Assembly (NCBI GenBank): GCA_000383355.1
Contig: KB911157.1
Location: forward strand, 30,461-94,460
Origin: Flavobacterium sp. SCGC AAA160-P02
GTDB lineage: Bacteria > Bacteroidota > Bacteroidia > Flavobacteriales > Flavobacteriaceae
Direction: 5' to 3'
Length of the DNA: 64,000 nt
Shown piece after piece: positions 33,558-43,118 of this stretch (position 1 is its first letter; every line of letters begins with the position of its first letter). Made by a program: the position numbers and the translations under genes. The notes beneath the pieces are model-generated. The model was not told where the DNA came from. It ran no database searches and worked only from the letters and a program-made list of their open reading frames with translations.

Positions 33558-34787
33558 TTAAGAAATTGATGCTTTTATTTTTCTCTCTAATAAAGCCATA
33601 TAAAATCCATCATAACCAGAAGTATGAGAAAAAACTTTGTTGTCTTTAACAAGCATAAAATCATTCCCGTCTTCTGAAGTTAAGAATTTTTCAACTTGTA
33701 GTTGATTTTCTGATGGTAATATTGAACAAGTAGCATACACTAATTTTCCTCCAGGTTTTACCATTTTAGAATACTGTTGTAATATATCTAGTTGTACTTT
33801 TTTAATATTCTCTAAAAATTCTGGTTGTAATTTCCATTTAGAATCTGGGTTTCTTCTTAAAACTCCCAACCCAGAACATGGCGCATCAATTAATACTCTG
33901 TCTGCTTTTCCATGTAATTTTTTGATCGGTTTTGTTGAGTCGATCACTCTCATATCTATATTGTGAGCTTTGTTTCTTCGAGCTCTTACTTTTAATTTTC
34001 TTAATTTACTTTCGTAAATATCCATCGCAATAATCTGTCCTTTATTTTGCATTAAAGAAGCTAAATGCAATGTTTTTCCTCCAGCACCAGCACAAGTATC
34101 TATCACTTTCATTCCAGGTGCTACTTCTAAATATTCTGCTACCAATTGAGATGATGCATCTTGTACTTCAAAGTAACCTTTATGAAAAGCTTCTGTCTTA
34201 AAAACATTGGCTCTTTCCAACAGTCTTAATGCATCTGGATGGTTAGGAATAAGCTCGGTAAAAATACTTTCTTCACGAAGTTCTTTTTGTAGCGCTTCCT
34301 TGTTAGTATTTAGTGTGTTGGTTCTTAAAATTACATCTGCTTGTTTGTTAAGAGCAGCTATTTCTTTAGTCCATAATTCTTCTCCAAGTTCAGAAATGGC
34401 AGCCTCATCTATCCAATCTGGAATAGATTCTCTAAATTTTCGTATTCTAGAAAGTTCATCAAATTTACCTTTAATACGTCGAGTAGGAGTAGGTTCTATT
34501 TGATTCCAGTCAGGTAAAGCAATCCCTTTTAACACACACCAAACAGAAAATATACGCCACAAATTATTTCTATCAAAAGGCTCTTTAACATCTGCTATTT
34601 CTGCATATAAACGTTTCCATCGAACAATTTCATATATGGTTTCTGCAACAAATTTACGATCTCTACTTCCCCAGCGCTTGTCTCTTTTTAAAGCTTTCTC
34701 TACAGCTTTATCTGCATAGACTCCTTCATTAAAAATATCACGGATGCTATCTATAACGGTATACACTAAATTTCTATGTAATCTCAA
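33558..34787 (-). CDS. RsmB/NOP-family RNA (cytosine-C5) methyltransferase
   Basis: An SAM-dependent methyltransferase for rRNA or tRNA cytosines, 409 residues. The N-terminal NusB-like helical region (about 1-140) includes DKRWGSRDRKFVAETIYEIV. The catalytic domain shows the SAM loop DTCAGAGGKTLHLA, the motif IV cysteine in DAPCSGLG, and the second cysteine in YATCS. It starts with TTG. A TATCTTTG element at 34809-34816 on the minus strand supports this start, because no ATG follows before the conserved LHRNLVYTVID segment. The exact RNA target is not readable from sequence. Confidence 0.88.
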   Translation of the reverse strand: MRLHRNLVYTVIDSIRDIFNEGVYADKAVEKALKRDKRWGSRDRKFVAETIYEIVRWKRLYAEIADVKEPFDRNNLWRIFSVWCVLKGIALPDWNQIEPTPTRRIKGKFDELSRIRKFRESIPDWIDEAAISELGEELWTKEIAALNKQADVILRTNTLNTNKEALQKELREESIFTELIPNHPDALRLLERANVFKTEAFHKGYFEVQDASSQLVAEYLEVAPGMKVIDTCAGAGGKTLHLASLMQNKGQIIAMDIYESKLRKLKVRARRNKAHNIDMRVIDSTKPIKKLHGKADRVLIDAPCSGLGVLRRNPDSKWKLQPEFLENIKKVQLDILQQYSKMVKPGGKLVYATCSILPSENQLQVEKFLTSEDGNDFMLVKDNKVFSHTSGYDGFYMALLERKIKASIS

Positions 34788-34840
34788 TTTAGAAAAAATT
34801 TTAGTCTACAAAGATAGCAATAGACTTTGAGTAAAAAACC

Positions 34841-37831
34841 TTAATCGTTTTTCTTTTTAGTAAAGTCTTTAAAGATGACTTTTCTTCTTTTTTCTATGAT
34901 GTAAAAAGAAACATAAACTCCATCTTGATCGTTTCGGAGCTTTACTGGTAAATTATTTCTTGTAACTCTAAATCGATCGTTTAAAATTACTTCATCCATT
35001 GTTATGGTATAGGAACCAAAGGGAAGATAAAATTCAAATCTTCCGTTTTTATTAGTAAGCGTATTATATATTTTATCACCTTTAATAGCACTAATTTTTA
35101 TTCTAGATAAATCTAATTTTTTATCATCTGTAACAGCTATTTTTTGACGATCTAAACTAATATCTCCGTATACCTTTATTCCTCGAACAAAAGGAATATA
35201 ATTAATTCCATCTTCATTTATAAAGATAGAATCCTTTGTATTTGCAAACCAACCATTTAATTCTTCTAGAGGTAAGATTTCTAGTTTATAGTTACCCTGT
35301 TGTAAGTTTTTAATAGATGCTTCACCCTCAAAATTTGTAATTACCTCGTGCTTATTTAATTTTACAACAATATTTTGAATGCTTACTTCATCTTTGTCTT
35401 TAATATTATTTCCGTTAATGTCTAAAAAAGACACAAATTTGGCACTCGCGGCTGTTTTATTAGTAAAAGGTATAGGAACTCCAAATTCTTTTCGTAAACT
35501 AAAATTTAGATTTAAATTACTATTAACGGTAGGACCCACAGGAAGTTGGTTTGAGTTTTGACCAATATTTGTAGTATCATACACCGAGCTAAAATCACTA
35601 GTGGTAAACATATAATTGGCACTTAATCCAAACCTCCAACCAGAATCAGAGAAATAAAATAATTGAGGGAAAATCCCTAATGAATGATTTTTAAAAATAT
35701 TATTGTAGCTATATATAAGACTAGATTCCAATACAAATTGTTTGCTGGGAAAAAGGTATTGATTCTGAATAGATAATCGTAAAGATTGAGGTGTAGAAAA
35801 ATTATTTTGATTTTGCTGAGATGATATAGAAGAAAATGTCCCAAGATTATACCTTCCTGTTAAACTCCATGTTTGATAGCGAAATAAGCCACTCATTTCT
35901 AAACTAAAATATTCTTCACTATCAATAACATTTTTGGGTTTGGCATATCCTGCCCTTGTAAATATTGAGCTTAGTAAATTTTTTTCAAAATTATATAATG
36001 AATATCTGAAATTAAGACCTCTCAATACAAATGAGTTGTTTGGAAAATTTCTATATTCAAAAAACACACCTGGTTGATAAGATCCTTTAAGTGTTTTTTT
36101 TGAAAAAGACACATTCGAAAAAAAGTTTTCTTGAGTATATAAAAAAGTATCTGTATTTCTATTAAATATGTTAGACTTTTGAAAATTGTTTGTAGCTATT
36201 GCTATCCAATCTTTTGATAGTTGATAATTAAAACGTTGTGATATATTAATTCTTTCAGAACTTCCATTACTAAAATACTTATCATTATATCTAACATTAA
36301 TATTTGATCTTAGTTTTTTCTTAAAAGTAATAGACGAATAGTTAGTGCCTATTAAATATCCATTAGTAGATTGAGAAATATCATTTACTTTAAATTGTAA
36401 ATTATTAAAACCTGATATGAATGAAATTGAGTGTGAATTTAAAAAATTGACACTTGGTTGTAATATGATTGAATTATTAACTCTTTCTGTAAAATTATTT
36501 GAGCTTCTTCCTGCGCTAGCTCTTAAACGGATGTTTTCATTATATGTAAATTTATACCATCCACCGTAACTTATAATACTGTTCTCAGAACTAAAAAAAC
36601 CATTAGAATTTACGTAAAATCCACCAGCACTGTGTTTTTCATTAAATTGATATCCTACCTTAATTCCTTTCCCAGATGACGAGGCACCTATTAAATCTCC
36701 ATTTACTTGGCCTATTTCTATTGATTTTTTATCATCAAAATAACCAACGTACCAAGGCGAATTTTTAAACACATTATTTGTGAAAAAGCTATTACTATAA
36801 TTTAATTGAGTAAAATAAACCAGACTAGCTTCAGGGTTTAATTGCTTAAAGCCTTGTAGATTTAGGGATAAAAAACTTCGATTGTCTAAAATATTTTGAG
36901 CAGTTAGATCTACAATCAAGGGCAAATTTGGGTACCCGAAAGAATTTGCTTCTATTTCATTTGGTAATTTTATGAAATTAATTTTGGTCTTTCTTTGTAA
37001 ATCTGTTTTTCTGATTTTAGGTTCACTTGTATTTACTATTAGCGTTCTTGCAATTCTTTGTGTGTTAGTTAATGGTAAAAAATTATTAATAGATATTCTA
37101 TTTTCATTTCTTTTATTTAAGGAACTAGCTATTGCTTTATGTTTAATTTCTTTTTTTTCTCCAGGTAAAAGGGTAAACGTTTTATTAGGTTCGATTAAGG
37201 GTTTTAACAATGTATCAGTTAAAATTAAATCTTTTCTTGGAATGGTGTAACTCACAAAAATGTCTTGATTGTAATTTCCGTTATTGTTTATTGAAAAATT
37301 AAAGTCTTTGGTATTCTCATCGTTTTTAAAATATAAATTGGTGTTGTTTTTTATATCGATACTCCAGGCTACCTTTTTTGTAGTGGTTAGTGTAAAAAAA
37401 TTATTTCCTATTTGTTGTCCATCTTCATCAATAATAAATGTATTTACAATAATTTCTGTATTTCCATTAACTAACTTAGTTGGTAGAATAATTATGGGAA
37501 TAAATACAGTGTCTTTTGGCTTTGCTGTATGTATTTGATTTTTAGAATCAATTCTTTTCCAACCTCCAGGGAATATTGCATCAACTGAAAAATTTAAAGG
37601 AATATCTGCATGATTTATTATTTTTAAAACATTTGAAATAATTTGTCCTTTTTTTAATTCTTCTGTTGGTTTTGAGAATTTTGTAGAAACTTGTCCATAT
37701 CTTATGAAAGGAATTGTGTCAAGATTTTTTGATGTGGTATTATTTTGTGAAACCCCTTTTTTGGAAATAAATAAGGAGGCAAGAACAACCAGCCAAGTAA
37801 AAAATTTTAAAAAGGATATAGCTGGTTTCAA
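34841..37831 (-). CDS. Usher-like outer-membrane barrel protein with Ig-like end domains
   Basis: A 996-residue exported protein, last in the putative chaperone-usher operon. The signal peptide covers about 1-28. Residues about 40-270 are beta-rich Ig-like domains. Residues about 290-790 show the alternating aromatic/polar strands of an outer-membrane barrel (many Tyr, Phe, Asn, Ser). Two small beta domains follow: an SdrD-B/CNA-like one at about 795-860, beginning SFLDINGNNIKDKDE, and a carboxypeptidase-regulatory-like one at about 885-950. This order (N-terminal domain, barrel, two C-terminal domains) parallels FimD-type ushers, though I see no direct sequence resemblance. It starts 5 nt after the minor subunit gene. 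The usher role is inferred from architecture and operon. Confidence 0.6.
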   Translation of the reverse strand: MKPAISFLKFFTWLVVLASLFISKKGVSQNNTTSKNLDTIPFIRYGQVSTKFSKPTEELKKGQIISNVLKIINHADIPLNFSVDAIFPGGWKRIDSKNQIHTAKPKDTVFIPIIILPTKLVNGNTEIIVNTFIIDEDGQQIGNNFFTLTTTKKVAWSIDIKNNTNLYFKNDENTKDFNFSINNNGNYNQDIFVSYTIPRKDLILTDTLLKPLIEPNKTFTLLPGEKKEIKHKAIASSLNKRNENRISINNFLPLTNTQRIARTLIVNTSEPKIRKTDLQRKTKINFIKLPNEIEANSFGYPNLPLIVDLTAQNILDNRSFLSLNLQGFKQLNPEASLVYFTQLNYSNSFFTNNVFKNSPWYVGYFDDKKSIEIGQVNGDLIGASSSGKGIKVGYQFNEKHSAGGFYVNSNGFFSSENSIISYGGWYKFTYNENIRLRASAGRSSNNFTERVNNSIILQPSVNFLNSHSISFISGFNNLQFKVNDISQSTNGYLIGTNYSSITFKKKLRSNINVRYNDKYFSNGSSERINISQRFNYQLSKDWIAIATNNFQKSNIFNRNTDTFLYTQENFFSNVSFSKKTLKGSYQPGVFFEYRNFPNNSFVLRGLNFRYSLYNFEKNLLSSIFTRAGYAKPKNVIDSEEYFSLEMSGLFRYQTWSLTGRYNLGTFSSISSQQNQNNFSTPQSLRLSIQNQYLFPSKQFVLESSLIYSYNNIFKNHSLGIFPQLFYFSDSGWRFGLSANYMFTTSDFSSVYDTTNIGQNSNQLPVGPTVNSNLNLNFSLRKEFGVPIPFTNKTAASAKFVSFLDINGNNIKDKDEVSIQNIVVKLNKHEVITNFEGEASIKNLQQGNYKLEILPLEELNGWFANTKDSIFINEDGINYIPFVRGIKVYGDISLDRQKIAVTDDKKLDLSRIKISAIKGDKIYNTLTNKNGRFEFYLPFGSYTITMDEVILNDRFRVTRNNLPVKLRNDQDGVYVSFYIIEKRRKVIFKDFTKKKND

Positions 37832-37836
37832 AAGAT

Positions 37837-38445
37837 TTAAATATTTTCTTCTAACCTAAATCGAATATTAAGATTATAAATTCCAGGATTAAATCTAGCA
37901 CCTGGCCTTAATCTTATGTCTATATCAAAATTAAATTCATCATAGTTAGTTAAATAACTTCCAGGGCCATTCACATTTAAAGTACAACTTCCAGCGTTGG
38001 TAATGGGTAACATGTCGGTTATGATATCTAAAATATCATTAGCATCGTTAAAATTTCTGAAGGTATTGTCTGCAGGTGAGGTAGAACAACTATTTCTAAC
38101 TCTTACCTGGAGTAGATCAATGGTTGGGTTTTTTCCAGCACCATTGCCGTAGTTAGTGATTTCTTCCCATTCATCAATTGGTGTTCCTGCTCCAGAATTG
38201 TTTTCTATAAACATTTTTAAATTCCAAGAACATAATGGATCTACAATGGTTTTGTCTTCTACTTTAACTCGTAACTTGGTTACACTGTTGATGGTAATAC
38301 CACCAATATATTTTGTAGTGTCGTCAAATACAACAATTTGATTTACAGAACTGTTAGGAACAATAGACACGAGTCCACAATGAACTTGGGCTGTAATACA
38401 ATTACAACACAATACAAACATTAAAGAAACTAATTTTTTAACCAT
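37837..38445 (-). CDS. Exported minor pilin-like subunit
   Basis: A 202-residue protein with a signal peptide (about 1-19). It is beta-rich with four cysteines in the mature part (near residues 23, 73, 119 and 153), suggesting two disulfides. The C-terminus PGIYNLNIRFRLEENI has the same layout as PGVYTMYVQYVLLEDQ of the major subunit, an alternating hydrophobic last strand as in subunits that need a donor-strand chaperone. It lies 75 nt after the major subunit gene, with a strong hairpin between, and 5 nt before the usher-like gene. A tip or initiating subunit is the likely role; this is inferred. Confidence 0.6.
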   Translation of the reverse strand: MVKKLVSLMFVLCCNCITAQVHCGLVSIVPNSSVNQIVVFDDTTKYIGGITINSVTKLRVKVEDKTIVDPLCSWNLKMFIENNSGAGTPIDEWEEITNYGNGAGKNPTIDLLQVRVRNSCSTSPADNTFRNFNDANDILDIITDMLPITNAGSCTLNVNGPGSYLTNYDEFNFDIDIRLRPGARFNPGIYNLNIRFRLEENI

Positions 38446-38466
38446 ACTCCCACAGAATGCTTAAAA

Positions 38467-38494
38467 AGGATGTAACTCTAGAGAGTTACATCCT
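38467..38494 (-). terminator. Strong hairpin between the major and minor subunit genes
   Basis: AGGATGTAACTC (38467-38478) pairs perfectly with GAGTTACATCCT (38483-38494) around TAGA, and is followed on the minus strand by TTTTT. It sits 27 nt after the major subunit stop and 22 nt before the minor subunit start. It could be a leaky terminator or an mRNA-stabilising 3' end that keeps the major subunit in excess. Confidence 0.78.
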
Positions 38495-38520
38495 AATAAT
38501 TAAATTTAGATTTTAGAAAT

Positions 38521-39309
38521 TTATTGATCTTCTAATAGAACATACTGTACATACATAGTATATACTCCTGGTTCTGCATAAGTACCAGCTCCATTAGTAG
38601 TTACGATATCTTGAGCTGTAGTGCCATCTGCACTATGTGCATTAGGGAAAATTGCAGGTAATGATGGCAAAATTCTGTAATCCATAGCATAGTAATAATC
38701 TGATGTAGTTCCCGTTTGAGTCATATATGATCCTCCAGGCATAAAGTCGTCACCAGCAACACCCGAAGTTCCGGCATGTCCACCAATATACTTGTCAGCT
38801 GCAGTAGGAGCTGTAATACTTCCATCTGGATTAGTAAATAAACTGTTTCCAGCACTTACTGATTGGTTTGGAGAGAAGGCTGCACTGTAATCTGAAATTC
38901 CAGTTGCTGCACCAGCACCACTATTAGGTTGTGATTGTCTTAGTTCTAACAAGCTTAATGGTAATTGATCAATGGCATTGGTATTGTCACTACCATAATC
39001 AATCTGCTGATCCCAGAATCCACCAGAACCTGATGATCCAGAGGATCTACCTACAGCATATAAGTCCCAACTTACTGTTGAGCTTACTTTTAAGATGGTA
39101 GCTGCATAGTTAGTAATACCAGCATAGTACTCGTTGATGTCATCGAATACAAATTCCAACTGATTAGCAGTGGTCATGTCTAGTTGCAACACGGGTTGTA
39201 AATCCATGGTTACTGTTACATCTTTTTCGTCAATTAACTGCGCATTAGCAGTTCCAAATACACCTGCAATCATTAGCAGGGTTAACATTAATTTTGATAA
39301 TTTTCTCAT
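38521..39309 (-). CDS. Exported major pilin-like subunit
   Basis: A 262-residue protein with a classical signal peptide (about 1-23, ending ANA). The mature chain is Gly/Ser/Thr/Asn-rich and beta-strand-rich. It is paralogous to the protein at 22133-22960. The C-terminal strand after AEPGVYTM alternates hydrophobic residues and ends in YVLLEDQ. It is the second gene of the operon, 45 nt after the PapD-like chaperone, and is followed by a strong hairpin. These features fit the abundant structural subunit of a surface fibre. I cannot link it to a named pilin family; the fibre role is inferred. Confidence 0.65.
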   Translation of the reverse strand: MRKLSKLMLTLLMIAGVFGTANAQLIDEKDVTVTMDLQPVLQLDMTTANQLEFVFDDINEYYAGITNYAATILKVSSTVSWDLYAVGRSSGSSGSGGFWDQQIDYGSDNTNAIDQLPLSLLELRQSQPNSGAGAATGISDYSAAFSPNQSVSAGNSLFTNPDGSITAPTAADKYIGGHAGTSGVAGDDFMPGGSYMTQTGTTSDYYYAMDYRILPSLPAIFPNAHSADGTTAQDIVTTNGAGTYAEPGVYTMYVQYVLLEDQ

Positions 39310-39354
39310 AATAAAGGGTTTTAAATTTGTGGGGGTTTTTATAAATATTAAAGT

Positions 39355-40215
39355 TTAATTAATTTCAAATTCTAATTTTGCAGCTTGTATTTCCTCAGAG
39401 CTTTCGTAATCTAATACTCCAACAGCCAGGTACTTTCCTTTTTGGAGTGTTTGGGGTAAATTAAAAATAAAATCTCTAGTTAAATCAGGCACTATTGTAA
39501 AATTCTTCACTCTTAGTCTTTGCTGCTCACCTGTGTCTAAGTTTGTTAGGTCTATGTAGGAGGTGCAATAGGCTACGCCATCTCCTTTATTTTGAACTTC
39601 TAATAATAGTTTGTTTACAGCATCATTTTCTAAAAATTGAAATTCTGTAAATTCTATATTATTAGTTAACACATTTGGTGGATTTTGATATGCAAAAATG
39701 CCAAATGCAAATGTTGGTACTATACCAAATGCTACAGTATTTCCATCTTTTTTTGTATTTACTAAATTATTTCTTGGAGCCTCTTGTTCTATCATGAGAA
39801 TAGACCAAGCAGCTTTTCTACCATTGTCATCGCTTGGAACACTAATAGTTACCTTTACTTTTTTGGTTTTAAATGGTTCTAATTCAATAAATGTTGGTGA
39901 AATATTCATCCATTTAGATAATGAATATTTACCATCTCCTGGTGGTAAAAAGCTACTTTTACCTTTTCCATTCATGTCAAAATCGTAAATATTAACATTA
40001 AAGCTTTTAGCAGTAGATGTAGTGTTTTTAACGGTAATATCGTAGGTTTTTATTTGACCTTGCTCTTGAGTAAAATGAAAGTGGGATGGTGATACAGAAA
40101 CACCTAAAGATTTAGGAGCATTTTGTTTTTCTTTATTTTGGCCATCTAAAGTATTAGAAGTAAAAATAAAGCATACGAAAAGTAAGCTTAAATAAATAGT
40201 TGTCTTAGGGGACAT
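39355..40215 (-). CDS. PapD-like periplasmic chaperone
   Basis: A 286-residue exported protein, first gene of the operon. A hydrophobic signal segment lies at about 6-22. The first Ig-like domain (about 38-150) has the PapD-type opening SVSPSHFHFTQEQGQIKTY, followed by a DITVKN strand and an LEPFKTKKVKVTISVP strand. A second beta domain (about 155-286) ends in KLEFEIN. Two Ig domains with this strand order are characteristic of pilus-assembly chaperones and related PapD-like proteins. Placement directly before two subunit genes and a barrel gene supports a donor-strand chaperone. Whether the usual cleft Arg/Lys pair is present cannot be settled by eye. Confidence 0.68.
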   Translation of the reverse strand: MSPKTTIYLSLLFVCFIFTSNTLDGQNKEKQNAPKSLGVSVSPSHFHFTQEQGQIKTYDITVKNTTSTAKSFNVNIYDFDMNGKGKSSFLPPGDGKYSLSKWMNISPTFIELEPFKTKKVKVTISVPSDDNGRKAAWSILMIEQEAPRNNLVNTKKDGNTVAFGIVPTFAFGIFAYQNPPNVLTNNIEFTEFQFLENDAVNKLLLEVQNKGDGVAYCTSYIDLTNLDTGEQQRLRVKNFTIVPDLTRDFIFNLPQTLQKGKYLAVGVLDYESSEEIQAAKLEFEIN

Positions 40216-40236
40216 ATTTTTTTATTAAATTCGTAT

Positions 40237-40267
40237 CAAATTAAGTGAAAAATTAGTTATCCACCAA
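40237..40267 (-). promoter_or_regulatory. Possible promoter of the chaperone-usher-like operon
   Basis: TTG (40265-40267, minus strand) lies exactly 20 nt upstream of TTAATTTG (40237-40244), which differs from TAnnTTTG at one position. It is 21 nt upstream of the chaperone ATG. The 90-nt region is shared with the divergent recG. Confidence 0.35.
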
Positions 40268-40305
40268 GAATTAACACAAAAAAACTATTTTAAATAATAT
40301 AATTA

Positions 40306-42402
40306 ATGAATCTAAACAATCCTGTATATTATTTAAAAGGAGTTAGCAACCTTAGAGCCAGCATTATATCTGCTGAGCTAGGATTATCTAGATTGAATGA
40401 TTTACTTCATTTTTTTCCTTACAGGTATATAGACAGAACTAAGTTCTATAAAATTAATGAAATCATAAATAATAATTCAGAGATTCAAGTTGTTGGAAGT
40501 ATTTCTGCACTTAAAACAATTCAACAAAAAAATGGCGCTAGGTTAACAGGTAAATTTCAAGATGAAACCGGTGCTATGGAGTTGGTTTGGTTTAAAGGTT
40601 ATAAGTGGTTGAAAGATTCTATTAAAATAAATACGCCTTACGTTATATATGGTAAGTTAAATTATTTCAAAGGCGTTTTTTCTATTGTTCATCCTGAAAT
40701 GGATTTATTAGAAGATTATAATAGAAAGCTTCAAACTAAATTACAGCCTGTATATTCTTCAACAGATAAGTTAGTTAATAGTGGTGTGAGTAACAAAATA
40801 TTTAGAGGGTATCTTCAAGATTTATTACAACAAATATTTGAGCAAATTCAAGAGAGTTTATCTGCAGAGTTAATTGTTAGTCAAGATCTTATTGGTAAAA
40901 AGGAAGCTTTATTGAATATACACTTCCCTACCTCACCAGAAATGTTAGAGAAAGCTCAATATCGGTTAAAGTTTGAAGAGTTATTTTTTATTCAATTACA
41001 ATTAGTGCGAAAAAAACTCATTAGAAAGAATAAAATTAAAGGCTATGTTTTTGCAAAAGTTGGTGATTCTTTTAATGAATTTTACAGCAAGTATTTACCT
41101 TTTAATCTTACCAATGCACAGAAAAAAGTACTTAAAGAAATTAGAAATGATGTTGCTTCTAATGCCCATATGAATCGCCTGTTACAAGGAGATGTTGGTT
41201 CAGGAAAAACAATTGTTGCTTTACTGGCAATGTTATTGGCAATAGACAATGGGTTTCAAGCAGCCATTATTGCTCCAACAGAAATTTTAGCAAGCCAACA
41301 CTTCAATGCAATTCAAGAACTTTTGCATAAGATGAATATATCTGTAGCATTGTTAACAGGTTCTAGTAAAGTAAAAAAAAGGAGAGAAATTCATGAAGGT
41401 TTAGAAAACGGCCAGCTCAATATACTAATAGGAACGCATGCTTTGTTAGAGGATAAAGTAAAGTTTCACAACTTAGGAATTGCCGTTATAGATGAACAAC
41501 ACAGGTTTGGAGTAGCGCAAAGGTCTAAAATGTGGCAAAAGAACGAATTACCGCCACATATTTTAGTGATGACTGCAACTCCTATTCCTAGAACACTGGC
41601 CATGAGCGTCTATGGTGATTTAGACATTTCTGTAATAGATGAGTTACCACCTGGAAGGAAGGAAGTAAAAACAGTTCATAGATATGATAGCAATAGATTA
41701 GCTGTGTTTAAATTTATGAAGCAAGAAATAGAAAAAGGAAGGCAAGTTTATGTAGTATATCCATTAATAGAAGAATCTAAAGCCATGGATTATAAAGATT
41801 TAATGGATGGATATGAGAGTATTTCTAGAGAATTTCCGATGCCAAAATACCAAATAAGTATCGTGCATGGTAAGATGAAAGCAGCTGATAAAGAATATGA
41901 AATGCAACGTTTTGTGAAAGGTGAAACTCAGATTATGGTTGCTACTACTGTTATAGAAGTAGGAGTAAATGTACCAAATGCAAGTATCATGGTTATTGAA
42001 AGTGCAGAGCGTTTTGGTTTGAGTCAGTTGCATCAATTAAGAGGCAGGGTAGGGAGAGGAGCAGATCAGAGTTATTGTGTCTTATTATCTAGCTTTAAAT
42101 TATCTGCAGAAGCAAAAACAAGATTAAAAACAATGGTAGAAACATCAGATGGTTTTAAAATTGCAGAAGTAGATTTAAAATTACGTGGGCCTGGTAATAT
42201 GATGGGAACACAACAAAGTGGTGTATTAAATCTAAAAATTGCTGATGTAGTAAAAGATACTTCTATTCTTTACAAAGCAAGAAATGCTGCTATTGAAATT
42301 TTACAAGATGATCCAAACTTGTTAAAGCCTGCAAATATATTTATCCATAAAACCTATGCTGAAATTTCCAAAACAACTGGGGCTTGGTCAAATATTAGTT
42401 AG
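40306..42402 (+). CDS. recG: ATP-dependent DNA helicase RecG
   Basis: Remodels stalled replication forks and Holliday junctions. The 698 residues are typical. The N-terminal wedge/OB domain (about 1-250) includes HFFPYRYIDR. Helicase motif I is GDVGSGKT near residue 295, motif II DEQHRFG near 395, motif III TATPIPRT, and motif VI QLRGRVGRG near 580. The N-terminal extension found in many RecG proteins is short here, beginning directly with NPVYYLKGVSNLRA. It is divergent from the pilus-like operon and overlaps the convergent tag gene by 8 nt. Confidence 0.95.
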   Translation: MNLNNPVYYLKGVSNLRASIISAELGLSRLNDLLHFFPYRYIDRTKFYKINEIINNNSEIQVVGSISALKTIQQKNGARLTGKFQDETGAMELVWFKGYKWLKDSIKINTPYVIYGKLNYFKGVFSIVHPEMDLLEDYNRKLQTKLQPVYSSTDKLVNSGVSNKIFRGYLQDLLQQIFEQIQESLSAELIVSQDLIGKKEALLNIHFPTSPEMLEKAQYRLKFEELFFIQLQLVRKKLIRKNKIKGYVFAKVGDSFNEFYSKYLPFNLTNAQKKVLKEIRNDVASNAHMNRLLQGDVGSGKTIVALLAMLLAIDNGFQAAIIAPTEILASQHFNAIQELLHKMNISVALLTGSSKVKKRREIHEGLENGQLNILIGTHALLEDKVKFHNLGIAVIDEQHRFGVAQRSKMWQKNELPPHILVMTATPIPRTLAMSVYGDLDISVIDELPPGRKEVKTVHRYDSNRLAVFKFMKQEIEKGRQVYVVYPLIEESKAMDYKDLMDGYESISREFPMPKYQISIVHGKMKAADKEYEMQRFVKGETQIMVATTVIEVGVNVPNASIMVIESAERFGLSQLHQLRGRVGRGADQSYCVLLSSFKLSAEAKTRLKTMVETSDGFKIAEVDLKLRGPGNMMGTQQSGVLNLKIADVVKDTSILYKARNAAIEILQDDPNLLKPANIFIHKTYAEISKTTGAWSNIS

Positions 42403-42949
42403 AACTCCATTTGGGATTCTTCTTTAAAATATCTTTGTAGATTGGGCAGTTTTTATCATGAGATCCCTCCAAGTACCCTGTACTCATTAAAAATTCATTG
42501 GTAATTTCTCCTCCAGTAAACTTGAACGTTTTTCTAAATAGTTTCACCCATTCATTTCTTGTTTTTGGATGATGACCATTTAACCACGTTTTAAAAGAAC
42601 CAACCTCTTTTTGAATGTTTATAATTACACCAGCATTATAGATAGCTGCATCTATTTTTAATCTGTTCCTAATAATACCAGCATCATTTAACAAACGAGT
42701 ACGTTCTTTATCATCATAATTAGCTATCGTTTTAATAGTAAAGTTAGAATAGGCTTTTCTGAAATTTTCTTGTTTGTTTAGAATGGTATTCCAAGACAAA
42801 CCAGCTTGATTAATTTCTAAAAGTAATCTACCAAATAGTTCGTTATCTGAATCAATAGGAAAACCATATTGATTGTCATGATAGATTCTATGTGCGTTTT
42901 TTTCGTCTAGATTTCTAGTATATTTACAATATGAGTTATATTCAGCCAT
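42395..42949 (-). CDS. tag: DNA-3-methyladenine glycosylase I
   Basis: Base-excision repair enzyme removing 3-methyladenine. The 184 residues match the Tag family length. It shows CKYTRN near the N-terminus, YHDNQYGFPIDSDNELFGRLLLE, then QAGLSWNTILNKQENFRKAY, and a C-terminal TGYLEGSHDKNCP zinc-site segment with Cys and His ligands. It overlaps the 3' end of recG by 8 nt on the opposite strand; both frames are intact. Confidence 0.92.
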   Translation of the reverse strand: MAEYNSYCKYTRNLDEKNAHRIYHDNQYGFPIDSDNELFGRLLLEINQAGLSWNTILNKQENFRKAYSNFTIKTIANYDDKERTRLLNDAGIIRNRLKIDAAIYNAGVIINIQKEVGSFKTWLNGHHPKTRNEWVKLFRKTFKFTGGEITNEFLMSTGYLEGSHDKNCPIYKDILKKNPKWSSN

Positions 42950-43088
42950 TGTTTATCTGCTATTTTCTTATGTCTAATTAAAACGTATAATCATTTTCTT
43001 AATAGATAATAAATTACTTACATCTTTAACCTAAAAGTCATCAGTTCGTAAAATCTTAAAAAACTGCTTTAAAAAACTTTAATTTCTT

Positions 43089-43096
43089 TAAATTTG
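43089..43096 (+). promoter_or_regulatory. pheT -7 element
   Basis: TAAATTTG lies 22 nt upstream of the pheT ATG. No TTG is found at the normal spacing; CTG at 43064 is the closest. Confidence 0.4.
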
Positions 43097-43118
43097 CACT
43101 TAAATCTATAAAAATTAG

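Noticed and set aside
42395..42402. Overlap of recG and tag as a sign of frameshift or truncation
   Set aside because: Both proteins have normal length and end in family-typical positions; a short convergent overlap is unremarkable.
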